A stretch of 10,503 nt of DNA, from assembly GCA_902805985.1 (NCBI GenBank), contig CADCUW010000563.1:1-10503 (forward strand), read 5' to 3'. Below, piece after piece: positions 1 to 5,680 of this stretch (its first letter is position 1; each line of letters starts with the position of its first letter). The DNA comes from an uncultured Rubrobacteraceae bacterium (GTDB lineage Bacteria > Actinomycetota > Rubrobacteria > Rubrobacterales > Rubrobacteraceae). Position numbers and translations under genes: made by a program. The notes below the pieces were generated by a model. That model did not search any database. It saw nothing but the letters and a program-made list of their open reading frames with translations, and had not been told where the DNA came from.

Positions 1-411
1 CACGCCCACGACTTCGCCGGAGCCGTCGAAGACCGGCACGCTAACCACCCGCGCCGACCCCTCCCCGCCGCGGGTGGTAACCGTCACCTCCTCGCCGTCA
101 CCGACGGTCCGGCGGGCGGCGTCTTCGACCGGGAGGCCGAGGGATCGGGCCGTGGCGTCCCGGAACAGTACGCGGTCCCCCGGCGTGAGGTGGACCAAGG
201 CGTACTCGTCAGACTCCGTCGGCATGGTTATCCGCCCGTCCCTGGCGGCCGTCGCGGCCCAGGCACGGGCCTCCTTCACCAGCAGGTCGTCGTGTTGGCG
301 AACGGTGGCGTTCCGGAAGCCAAACACCAGTACGCCGCCGAAGAGGATCAGGATCAAGGCCAGCACCCCGACGTAGCCCAGCGTGAGCCTCAGGCGGATA
401 CCGTCGAACAT
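1..411 (-). CDS. Two-component sensor histidine kinase, N-terminal part (runs off left edge)
   Basis: The frame is open from an ATG at 411 to the window edge, giving 137 codons with no stop. The protein starts MFDGIRLRLT and has one strong hydrophobic segment at about residues 12-32, followed by a soluble, probably extracytoplasmic stretch of roughly 100 residues with charged and beta-rich character (for example RVVSVPVFDGSGEVVGV at the end). This is the usual N-terminal layout of a membrane sensor kinase: a short cytoplasmic tail, TM1, then a sensing loop. TM2, HAMP, HisKA and ATPase domains would lie outside the window, so the kinase assignment rests on layout and context. The ATG overlaps the stop of the response regulator gene by one base (TGATG), implying translational coupling and a regulator-kinase pair. 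The signal sensed cannot be read from this fragment. Confidence 0.82.
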   Translation of the reverse strand, partial: MFDGIRLRLTLGYVGVLALILILFGGVLVFGFRNATVRQHDDLLVKEARAWAATAARDGRITMPTESDEYALVHLTPGDRVLFRDATARSLGLPVEDAARRTVGDGEEVTVTTRGGEGSARVVSVPVFDGSGEVVGV

Positions 412-1097
412 CAGGACTCCGATCCGGCCCGGAAGGCGTAGCCGACGCCCCGGACGGTACGTATGTGCGAGGGCTCGCCCCTGCGGTCGAGCTTCTTGCG
501 CAGGTAGGAGACATACATCTCGATCGCGTTGGTCTGAACCTCGCCCGGCATCCCCCAGACGGTGTCGAGCAGGACGGACCGGGTGAAGACCTGTCCGGGG
601 CGGCCCATGAGGAGGTGCAGGAGTGCGAACTCCCTGGCGATCAGCTCAATCCTCTCGTCCCCCCGGCGCACGACGTGACGGACCGGGTCCAGGGAGAGGT
701 CGCCGGCCCTGATGGTCTCCTCCACCGGCGCCCCGGATGGCCGCCGCGTGAGCGCCCGGACCCGCGCCAGGAGCTCCGGCAGGGCGAAGGGTTTGGGCAG
801 GTAATCGTCGGCGCCGGCGTCAAGGCCCTCCACCCTATCCTCTATCTGGTCTCTCGCCGTCAGCATCAGGACCGGGGTGCCTATTCCCCCGGCCCGGAGC
901 CCGCGCAGGATCTGGAGACCGCTGCGATCGGGGAGCATCCAGTCGAGAACGAGCAGATCGAAAGAGCCGTCGGTGGCGCGCGCGAACCCCGAGCCGCCGT
1001 CGTGGGACGTCTCGACGGCGTAGCCCTCCTGGCGCAAGACTCGGGCCACCATCTCCGCGAGCATCTCCTCATCCTCGACTATCAGGATGCGCTTCAT
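411..1097 (-). CDS. OmpR/PhoB-family DNA-binding response regulator
   Basis: This 228-residue protein has the standard two-domain layout. The receiver domain (about 1-118) shows the acidic pocket D9/E10, the phospho-acceptor D52 in LVLDWMLPD, T80 in LMLTAR and K102 in YLPKPF. The C-terminal winged-helix domain (about 127-225) has the typical EFALLHLLM, MYVSYLRKKLD and IRTVRGVGYAF signatures. The ATG at 1097 was chosen because the receiver domain begins right there (MKRILIVEDEE). The frame stays open upstream to 1220, but those 41 residues resemble non-domain sequence. A GGAGGG stretch lies about 17 bases upstream and an AGGGAG directly abuts the ATG, so the ribosome binding site is not ideal. 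It is co-directional and overlapping with the sensor kinase, its likely phosphodonor. Its targets are unknown; the divergent cupin gene is one candidate by position only. Confidence 0.95.
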   Translation of the reverse strand: MKRILIVEDEEMLAEMVARVLRQEGYAVETSHDGGSGFARATDGSFDLLVLDWMLPDRSGLQILRGLRAGGIGTPVLMLTARDQIEDRVEGLDAGADDYLPKPFALPELLARVRALTRRPSGAPVEETIRAGDLSLDPVRHVVRRGDERIELIAREFALLHLLMGRPGQVFTRSVLLDTVWGMPGEVQTNAIEMYVSYLRKKLDRRGEPSHIRTVRGVGYAFRAGSES

Positions 1098-1294
1098 CTC
1101 CCTGGATGATAACCCTCCACTCCCCTCCGGACGCCGGCTTCCGCCTTTCCTGTGAAGGTTCTTATGCGCGCCTGATCCCACCAACAGGCCCGAGGGCGAG
1201 ACTACAGCCGAGGTCCACAACAGAGGAGGTCGCCCATCGCACGGACGTGACCGGGCAGCGAGGCGGTAGAAGAACGTCGAGAGAGGAGCAGACC
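1098..1294. other. Divergent intergenic region between response regulator and cupin genes
   Basis: These 197 bases separate the minus-strand regulator from the plus-strand cupin gene and should hold promoters for both. No convincing -35/-10 pair was found. The best local features are a CTTATG element near 1161 on the plus strand without a good -35, a TATCAT on the minus strand at 1107-1112 without a good -35, and a short inverted CCTT/AAGG pair around 1144-1158. A near-consensus Shine-Dalgarno (AGAGGAGGT, 1222-1230) has no start codon at a normal distance. An in-frame GTG at 1247 is 16 bases away, so this could be an alternative, longer cupin start. Confidence 0.4.
1281..1288 (+). promoter_or_regulatory. 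Ribosome binding site fixing the TTG start of the cupin gene
   Basis: GAGAGGAG lies 6 bases before the TTG at 1295, the ideal distance. It places the start immediately before the hydrophobic N-terminal anchor and argues against the much longer open frame that extends upstream to 1106. Confidence 0.7.
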
Positions 1295-1813
1295 TTGAGC
1301 AGATGGATCATCGTGGCCGTCGTGGCGGTACTTGCGACCGTGGGCGCTGCGACCTTCGTACAGAAAGGCGCCGCGACGCAGGGGGCCGCGCAGGCTTCTG
1401 GTGACAAGCAGGAGAGGAAGGCGCCTCCGGCTGGGAACGTCGAGGCTTTCGTTCTGCCGGACCTGGCGTGGGAGGACAACCCGGACGTGACCGGCGTCCA
1501 GAACGCAGCCGGGGTGGGAGACCCGACGCGGCGGCAACTGTACACGAGCTTCGGGAAGATAGAGGAGGGGGTGCGTTTCCCCGCCCACACCCACCCCGAC
1601 GCCCGCATCACGACCGTGCTCTCGGGGACCATGTACTTCGGAACCGGGGAGGGCTTCGATGGGGCCAGGCTCCAGCCGTACCCGGCGGGATCCGTGATCC
1701 ACACTCCGCCGAACACGCCGCACGTCATATGGGCCAAAGACGGCGAGATCATCGTTCAGGAGACGGGCTACGGCCCCACGGACATCGAGTTCTCGCCCGA
1801 CGCGGGACAGTAG
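1295..1813 (+). CDS. Membrane-anchored or secreted cupin-domain protein
   Basis: This 172-residue protein starts at TTG 1295. The N-terminus (SRWIIVAVVAVLATVGAAT) is a signal peptide or single membrane anchor, followed by a low-complexity Gln/Ala/Lys linker to about residue 45 and one cupin domain. Cupin motif 1 is visible as FPAHTHPDARITTVLSG and motif 2 as YPAGSVIHTPPNTPH, so two histidines of HTH and one of NTPH can bind a metal. The usual motif-1 glutamate position is Arg (HTHPDAR). From memory, an Arg also occurs here in the single-domain cupins with HPDxR and VLSG, so this is likely a subfamily trait and not a lesion. Cupins of this type are mostly uncharacterised and no substrate can be assigned. 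The gene is followed after 28 bases by a small secreted protein and probably shares its transcript. Confidence 0.85.
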   Translation: MSRWIIVAVVAVLATVGAATFVQKGAATQGAAQASGDKQERKAPPAGNVEAFVLPDLAWEDNPDVTGVQNAAGVGDPTRRQLYTSFGKIEEGVRFPAHTHPDARITTVLSGTMYFGTGEGFDGARLQPYPAGSVIHTPPNTPHVIWAKDGEIIVQETGYGPTDIEFSPDAGQ

Positions 1814-1841
1814 TTTCCCGATGACGAGAGGAGGTACGGTC

Positions 1842-2030
1842 ATGAAGAGGTGGATAGCGGGAGCAGTCCTCGCGGCGGGTTTCTCGGTCTTCGGCGCCGC
1901 GGCCATCGCCCAAGACGCGGTCTCCCCGAACTTCGGCCAAACGCAAGACATCCAGCATGAAGGAGACCGTTCGGGCGGCGACGGGGGCTGCCGGTTCGGC
2001 CCGGAAAGCCTGGGAGCAGGCAGAGTCTAG
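1842..2030 (+). CDS. Small secreted protein with signal peptide (62 aa), unrecognised
   Basis: The ATG at 1842 sits 6 bases after a near-perfect Shine-Dalgarno (AGAGGAGGT, 1827-1835). The first 27 residues form a textbook Sec signal peptide: basic MKRW, a hydrophobic core AGAVLAAGFSVFGAAA, and an A-I-A cleavage site before QDAVSPNF. The mature peptide would be only about 35 residues, rich in Gly and charged residues with a single Cys. Its second half looks less protein-like, and the +1 frame from about 1957 is also open (to 2220), so a frameshift that truncated a longer secreted protein is possible. I do not recognise the family. It directly follows the exported cupin gene, suggesting a joint extracytoplasmic role. 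Confidence 0.55.
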   Translation: MKRWIAGAVLAAGFSVFGAAAIAQDAVSPNFGQTQDIQHEGDRSGGDGGCRFGPESLGAGRV

Positions 2031-2046
2031 CCCCCGAGTACCTGCC

Positions 2047-2072
2047 GGGCGGCGCTTGCAGGGGCACCGCCC
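2047..2072 (+). terminator. Possible terminator or attenuator hairpin
   Basis: GGGCGG (2047-2052) pairs with CCGCCC (2067-2072). After one C/A mismatch the stem continues with GC/GC, giving a nine-position GC-rich stem. It starts 17 bases after the stop of the 62-aa gene and is followed by TTCTC, not a clean T-run. It may separate the cupin transcript from the downstream lipoprotein gene, but the weak T-tract makes this tentative. Confidence 0.3.
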
Positions 2073-2104
2073 TTCTCGAAGGCCGGGATTCAAGGAGTGC
2101 GAGC

Positions 2105-2302
2105 ATGACCGAAGAGAACGAGTCCTCTCAGACGGAGACGACCGGCTGCTCGTCGTCAACCGCCGGTTCGGTGCGACGGGACGGCCACCCTGTACGGCGT
2201 CGCGGCTGCCGCGCCCGTGAGACCGATCGTGCAGGATCAGCATCACGTCTCCGAGAGCCTCAACACACACCAAATACCTGTCAAGGCAAACAGAATTCTT
2301 AA
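2105..2302 (+). CDS. Doubtful small ORF (65 aa)
   Basis: An ATG at 2105 follows AAGGAG (2092-2097) at a 7-base distance, a good initiation context. The predicted product begins with a polar, Glu/Ser/Thr-rich stretch (MTEENESSQTETTGCSS) and then becomes Arg/Cys-rich with no hydrophobic core, which looks like non-coding translation. There is no recognisable domain. It may be a real small protein, a remnant of a decayed gene, or a chance frame with a fortuitous Shine-Dalgarno. Its last 60 or so bases fall in a locally A/T-richer stretch leading to the next gene, which is more typical of an intergenic region. Nothing else was found between 2031 and 2317 apart from the hairpin at 2047-2072. Confidence 0.22.
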   Translation: MTEENESSQTETTGCSSSTAGSVRRDGHPVRRRGCRARETDRAGSASRLREPQHTPNTCQGKQNS

Positions 2303-2317
2303 GGGAGGTTCGGGTTC

Positions 2318-3322
2318 ATGAAAAAGAGGATGCTGGCGGTCTTGTTGCTACTCTCTCTCGCCGTTCTCGAGGCTTGCGGCGCCCCGCAGGACTCTTCGGA
2401 AGAAAACGCGAGTAACGACACCCCTGCCAGGCCCTCTACAACCGGGCCTGCGGGAGAGCAGGGAACAGAGACCGAGAGCTTCGCGTTGCCGGGAGAGGCG
2501 GTCTATCCCGAGGGGGTTGCTTACGATCCGTCCACGGGCGGCTTCTTTATCGGGAGCACCCGCGACGGCGCCGTCTACCGGGGCAACGTTCGCGATGGAT
2601 CGGGCAAGACGGAGGTGTTCCTGGAGGGTGGCGCCGACGGTCGCCGGGGCGTAACCGGCATGAAGGTGGACGGAGAGGGCCGGCTCTGGATCTCCGGCAG
2701 GGACTCGGGTCGCGCCTTCGTCTACGATGCGGGCTCCGGCGATCTGATCGAGGTCCTCGACACGCCACCGGCCTCCTCCACCCTCATCAACGACGTGGTG
2801 GTGACGGAGGACGCCGCGTACTTTACCGACTCATTCCGGCCGACGCTCTTCCGGGTCCCGCTGGCGCAGGGGGGCATCGGGGAGATGGAGCCGTGGCTGG
2901 AGTTCGGGGGGACACCCATCCGGTACCGGGGAGGATTCAACCTCAACGGGATCGACGCGACAGAGGACGGACGTTTCCTGATCACGGTCCAGTTCAACAC
3001 CGGCCGCCTCTACCGCATCGACGCGCGGACGGGGAGGATAACCCAGGTAGACCTCGGCGGAGAGTTGCTCAGGACCGGTGACGGTCTCCTGCTCGAAGGC
3101 CGCACCTTGTACGCCGTCAGGGAGGCGCCGGGGGATGTCGTGCCCGTCCGTCTCTCGGAGGACTTCACGAGTGGCACGGTAGGCGACGCCTTCTCCGACC
3201 CCTCGTTCCGCCTGCCGACGACGGCCGCCCGCTACGAGGATCGCCTGCTGGTCGTCAACTCACAGCTCAATACGGCGGATCCGAAGCTCCCGTTCACGGT
3301 CTCGGACGTCCCGATCCCGTGA
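2318..3322 (+). CDS. Lipoprotein with SMP-30/gluconolactonase-like beta-propeller
   Basis: This 334-residue protein starts at ATG 2318, 9 bases after AAGGGAGG. A signal peptide ends in the lipobox V-L-E-A-C with Cys20 as the lipidation site (Glu at -2 is uncommon). A Ser/Thr/Glu/Pro-rich tether to about residue 55 would lift the domain off the membrane. The rest consists of repeated propeller blades: YPEGVAYDPSTGGFFIGS (63-80), VTGMKVDGEGRLWISG (112-127), INDVVVTEDAAYFTDS (157-172), LNGIDATEDGRFLITV (209-224) and GDGLLLEGRTLYAV (254-267). Candidate metal ligands of the SMP-30/gluconolactonase type are Glu65 (PEG), Asn158 and Asp255. These are my guesses by motif. The family includes calcium-dependent lactonases but also many non-enzymatic sugar- or ligand-binding propellers, so no reaction is assigned. 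The gene converges on the SAHH-like gene with only 13 bases between stops. Confidence 0.8.
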   Translation: MKKRMLAVLLLLSLAVLEACGAPQDSSEENASNDTPARPSTTGPAGEQGTETESFALPGEAVYPEGVAYDPSTGGFFIGSTRDGAVYRGNVRDGSGKTEVFLEGGADGRRGVTGMKVDGEGRLWISGRDSGRAFVYDAGSGDLIEVLDTPPASSTLINDVVVTEDAAYFTDSFRPTLFRVPLAQGGIGEMEPWLEFGGTPIRYRGGFNLNGIDATEDGRFLITVQFNTGRLYRIDARTGRITQVDLGGELLRTGDGLLLEGRTLYAVREAPGDVVPVRLSEDFTSGTVGDAFSDPSFRLPTTAARYEDRLLVVNSQLNTADPKLPFTVSDVPIP

Positions 3323-3335
3323 GTGGCGGGCGCCA

Positions 3336-4463
3336 TTACCCTTCCCGAACGTAGCGCCGGGCTGCGTGGTCCCAGACTCTCTTCGGCAACGGGTGGATGC
3401 CCGGTGGGTACCCGGTGCCCTCCGTGGCGAGGAAGCCTGTGGCTTCGATCATGAGCGCGGTGACGAGGTCGAAGGTGTCGTAGGGATCCCCCGGCCCGGC
3501 GGCCAGGTTGAACATCGCGCCGCCCGCGAGCAGGTACAGCGTCTTGCCGTCCACCTCGCACCGCTCGATGTGCGGGCGCGGCATGTCCACGACGCGCCGG
3601 CGGAGTTCTTCGACGGGCAACTCGCCGGCCGTGTGACCGAGGTTGGCGAGGAAGACGCCGTTCTTGCAAGATGCCAGGGCTTCGGCGGAGACGGCCCCGT
3701 CGCGGCCGGTGGCGGTGAAGAGCGCGTCGGCGCGGGGGAGGCCTGCTTCAAGGGTCGGGGTCGGGAAGCCCAGGTGCGCGGCGGCGAGGCGGGCGGCGGG
3801 GTCGGGGTCGCAGACCTCGACGGCGGCGCCGAAAGACCGGGCAGCGTCGGCGAGGCCGCGGCCGACGGGACCGTAGCCGACGACGAGGACCGTCCTACCG
3901 TAGAGGGAGAGGCCAGTGACGTTGAGGAAGGTGTTCGCCGCCATGAGGCCGACGAGGTGGCGGTTGTGGAGGCCCTGCTTTATGGGGACCGAGTCCCAGT
4001 CGAAGACGGGGTAGGCGAGGTCGAGGGATCCTAGCCGGGAGATGCCCGTGCCGGTGGCTTCGAGGCCGCCGCGAACGGTCTCGAGCCGCCCGCCCGTCGA
4101 GACCGAGGCGTTGGCGCCCATCTCCGAGAGCAGGGTGGGACCGGCCGCGACGGCGGCCCGGAGGTGGGCGGCGTGCCTGCCCGCCGGGTCGTCCTTGCGG
4201 GCCGGGACATCCACGCCCAAAGATCCCAGGTGTTCGGCCACCTCGTCTCTGGTAGTGGCGGGGTTGGCGGCGCAGGCCCGTACCTCGGCGCCGGCTGTGA
4301 GGAGGGCCTCGAAGTAGGGGACCATCTTCAGGTCCAGGTGGCAGACGACGAGCAGGCGCTCGCCCTGGAGGGAGGGAAGGGCTTCGGCGGACGCCCGGGT
4401 GGCGGGCGTAAAGTCATGGAGCCAGGCCAGCTCCCGGTCCAGAGAGTCTTCTCGGGGGGGCAA
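3336..4463 (-). CDS. S-adenosylhomocysteine hydrolase-like NAD-binding protein, divergent catalytic site
   Basis: This 375-residue protein has the SAHH fold order: an N-terminal substrate-domain half, a Rossmann NAD domain with GYGPVGRG (196-203), then NLGH (274-277), the GGAMFNLAAGPGDP segment (314-327) and a closing YPPGIHPLPKRV. Aligned by eye to human AHCY, conserved positions are H42 (H55), K162 (K186), N167 (N191), H277 (H301) and N319 (N346). Replaced ones are D131 to Thr123, E156 to Ala136, D190 to His166, H353 to Asp326 and the adenine-contact E59 to Lys. The canonical C-terminal tail with the Lys/Tyr that reach the partner subunit's NAD is absent, and the protein is 50 or more residues short of typical SAHH. 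NAD binding is likely; classical SAH hydrolysis is doubtful. The start is TTG at 4463, the first possible start after an in-frame stop, with AAAGGAG 11 bases upstream. It is divergent from the nucleoside-uptake operon, so a modified nucleoside is a plausible substrate. Confidence 0.85.
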   Translation of the reverse strand: MPPREDSLDRELAWLHDFTPATRASAEALPSLQGERLLVVCHLDLKMVPYFEALLTAGAEVRACAANPATTRDEVAEHLGSLGVDVPARKDDPAGRHAAHLRAAVAAGPTLLSEMGANASVSTGGRLETVRGGLEATGTGISRLGSLDLAYPVFDWDSVPIKQGLHNRHLVGLMAANTFLNVTGLSLYGRTVLVVGYGPVGRGLADAARSFGAAVEVCDPDPAARLAAAHLGFPTPTLEAGLPRADALFTATGRDGAVSAEALASCKNGVFLANLGHTAGELPVEELRRRVVDMPRPHIERCEVDGKTLYLLAGGAMFNLAAGPGDPYDTFDLVTALMIEATGFLATEGTGYPPGIHPLPKRVWDHAARRYVREG

Positions 4464-4479
4464 CGGGTTTTCGTCTCCT

Positions 4480-4508
4480 TTGCGCTGGTGGGCTCGACTC
4501 TATATGAT
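4480..4508 (+). promoter_or_regulatory. Candidate promoter of the nucleoside transporter operon
   Basis: TTGCGC (4480-4485), a 17-base spacer and TATGAT (4503-4508, five of six consensus positions) form the best promoter-like pair in this gap. The start would fall near 4515, giving a leader of about 75 bases. The -35 lies on the Shine-Dalgarno of the divergent gene, so the two units are tightly interlocked. Confidence 0.42.
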
Positions 4509-4528
4509 GCCTGCCAACGATCTGTCAC
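4499..4528 (-). promoter_or_regulatory. Candidate promoter of the SAHH-like gene
   Basis: On the minus strand GTGACA (complement of 4523-4528) is followed after 18 bases by TATAGA (complement of 4499-4504). This is an acceptable sigma-70-type pair, placing transcription start about 30 bases before the TTG. Its -10 overlaps the -10 of the oppositely directed promoter. Confidence 0.35.
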
Positions 4529-4555
4529 GTAAGACCGGGTGCCCGGCGGGTTACG
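4528..4555. repeat. Nested inverted repeat in the divergent gap (operator or leader hairpin)
   Basis: Outer arms CGTAA (4528-4532) and TTACG (4551-4555) enclose inner arms CCGGG (4535-4539) and CCCGG (4542-4546). It lies between the proposed operon promoter and the ribosome binding site and touches the -35 of the divergent promoter. It could be an operator for a nucleoside-responsive repressor or a hairpin in the operon leader. It matches no purine-riboswitch layout I can recognise. Confidence 0.4.
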
Positions 4556-4580
4556 CGCGGGGAGCGGTTCGCCGAGAAAG

Positions 4581-4587
4581 AGGAGGT
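4581..4587 (+). promoter_or_regulatory. Ribosome binding site fixing the TTG start of the BMP lipoprotein
   Basis: AGGAGGT ends 3 bases before the TTG at 4591. The spacing is short but acceptable. The next in-frame ATG at 4603 is 15 bases away and would shorten the signal peptide's basic end, so TTG is preferred. Confidence 0.65.
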
Positions 4588-4590
4588 CCC

Positions 4591-5673
4591 TTGCGTAAGA
4601 GCATGGTTTTGGTTTCGCTGGTCCTGGCGTTGGTGATGGTGATCGCCGGCTGTCGCAGCAGCGGTGGCGGCGGTGGAGGAGACCAGGGTGGCGGTGGGGG
4701 CGGCCAGGGTGGGGGCGGCGGTTCGGACGTGCAGCCCGCGCTCGTGCTCGACGTCGGCGGCCTCGGGGACCAGGGCTTCAACGACTCCGCCTACGAGGGG
4801 ATGCAGGCCGCGGAGGAGAGCCTCGGGGTCAAGGGCCGGTACCTCGAGTCTTCGGCGCCGACCGACTACCCCAACAACCTCACCCAGCTCTCCGACAACG
4901 GCAACAACCCGATCTTCGCCGTCGGCTTCCTCATGACCGAAGACCTCGCCGAGATCTCGCCGCAGTACCCCGACACCCAGTACGCCATCGTGGACTCCGT
5001 GGTGGAGGACTCCGACAACGTCATCAACCTCGTCTTCCGGGAGCAGGAGGGTTCCTATCTCGCCGGCGTGGTCGCAGGCCTGATGACCCAGGAAGACACG
5101 GACTATACGTCTTCTGATGAGAACGTCGTCGGGTTTCTGGGCGGCCTCGAAGGGCCGCTGATCCAGAAGTTCCAGGCCGGCTACGAGGCCGGGGTCGAGT
5201 CCGTCTGCCCGGACTGCGAGATCATCTCCCAGTACGCGGGCGCCGGTCCCGAGGCCTTCAACGACCCGGCTAGGGGCAAGGAGATCAGCCAGCAGCAGAT
5301 CGAGCAGGGCGCCGACGTGATCTACCACGCCTCGGGCAACACGGGCCGCGGCCTCTTCGAGGCGGCCACCGAGCAGGACATCTTCGCCATCGGCGTGGAC
5401 ACCGACCAGGCCAATCGCTTCAAGGACGCCCCGATACTCACGAGCGTCATCAAGCGCGTGGACGTGGCCGTCCGCGAGACGATCGAGCAGGCCGCCGAGC
5501 AGGACCAGCCGGTGGGCGAGACGGTCGACCGCGGCCTGAAGGAGAAGGGCATCTCCCTGGCCCCCTACGGCCGCTTTGACGGCGACGTTCCCCAGGAGGT
5601 CAAAGACGCCGTCGACCAGGCCCGCCAGGACATCATAAGCGGCGAGGTCAAGGTACCGGACTCCGTCAACTAA
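4591..5673 (+). CDS. BMP/PnrA-family nucleoside-binding lipoprotein of an ABC importer
   Basis: This 360-residue protein starts at TTG 4591. A signal peptide MRKSMVLVSLVLALVMVIAGC ends at lipobox Cys21, followed by a long Gly/Gln tether (25-44) and the periplasmic-binding domain of the BMP (basic membrane protein) family. Family hallmarks are GGLGDQGFNDSAYEGM near the N-terminus of the domain, VGFLGGLEGPLIQKFQAGY, YHASGNTGRGLFEAA and AIGVDTDQ near the C-terminal lobe. PnrA of Treponema and B. subtilis NupN bind purine nucleosides through equivalent Asp/Asn/Phe positions, and FND and GVDTDQ here are consistent with that. The protein would capture nucleosides outside the membrane and deliver them to the permeases encoded downstream. 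Seven bases separate its stop from the ATPase start. Nucleoside specificity is inferred from family and from the adjacent nucleoside hydrolase; an exact ligand cannot be read. Confidence 0.92.
   Translation: MRKSMVLVSLVLALVMVIAGCRSSGGGGGGDQGGGGGGQGGGGGSDVQPALVLDVGGLGDQGFNDSAYEGMQAAEESLGVKGRYLESSAPTDYPNNLTQLSDNGNNPIFAVGFLMTEDLAEISPQYPDTQYAIVDSVVEDSDNVINLVFREQEGSYLAGVVAGLMTQEDTDYTSSDENVVGFLGGLEGPLIQKFQAGYEAGVESVCPDCEIISQYAGAGPEAFNDPARGKEISQQQIEQGADVIYHASGNTGRGLFEAATEQDIFAIGVDTDQANRFKDAPILTSVIKRVDVAVRETIEQAAEQDQPVGETVDRGLKEKGISLAPYGRFDGDVPQEVKDAVDQARQDIISGEVKVPDSVN
4663..4722 (+). repeat. Glycine-tract low-complexity repeat within the lipoprotein gene
   Basis: Twenty codons read as six Gly, Asp-Gln, six Gly, Gln, five Gly, from an imperfect repeat of GGTGGCGG-type units. 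It encodes a flexible tether between the lipidated Cys and the binding domain. Such tracts can vary in length by replication slippage. Confidence 0.8.
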
Positions 5674-5680
5674 GGACAGC

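Noticed and set aside
465..1109. Plus-strand open frame opposite the response regulator
   Set aside because: The regulator on the minus strand has every expected catalytic and DNA-binding motif; the plus-strand product resembles nothing.
2250..2317. A/T-richer stretch before the propeller lipoprotein as a promoter
   Set aside because: No -35/-10 pair with sensible spacing was found; only the Shine-Dalgarno at 2301-2308 is clear.
3324..3335. Short hairpin TGGC-GGGC-GCCA between the convergent lipoprotein and SAHH-like genes
   Set aside because: The four-base stem with no T-run on either side is too weak to call a bidirectional terminator.
4515..4590. Purine or other riboswitch in the transporter leader
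   Set aside because: The leader is about 75 bases and holds one nested palindrome; it lacks the three-way junction and conserved loops of purine riboswitches.
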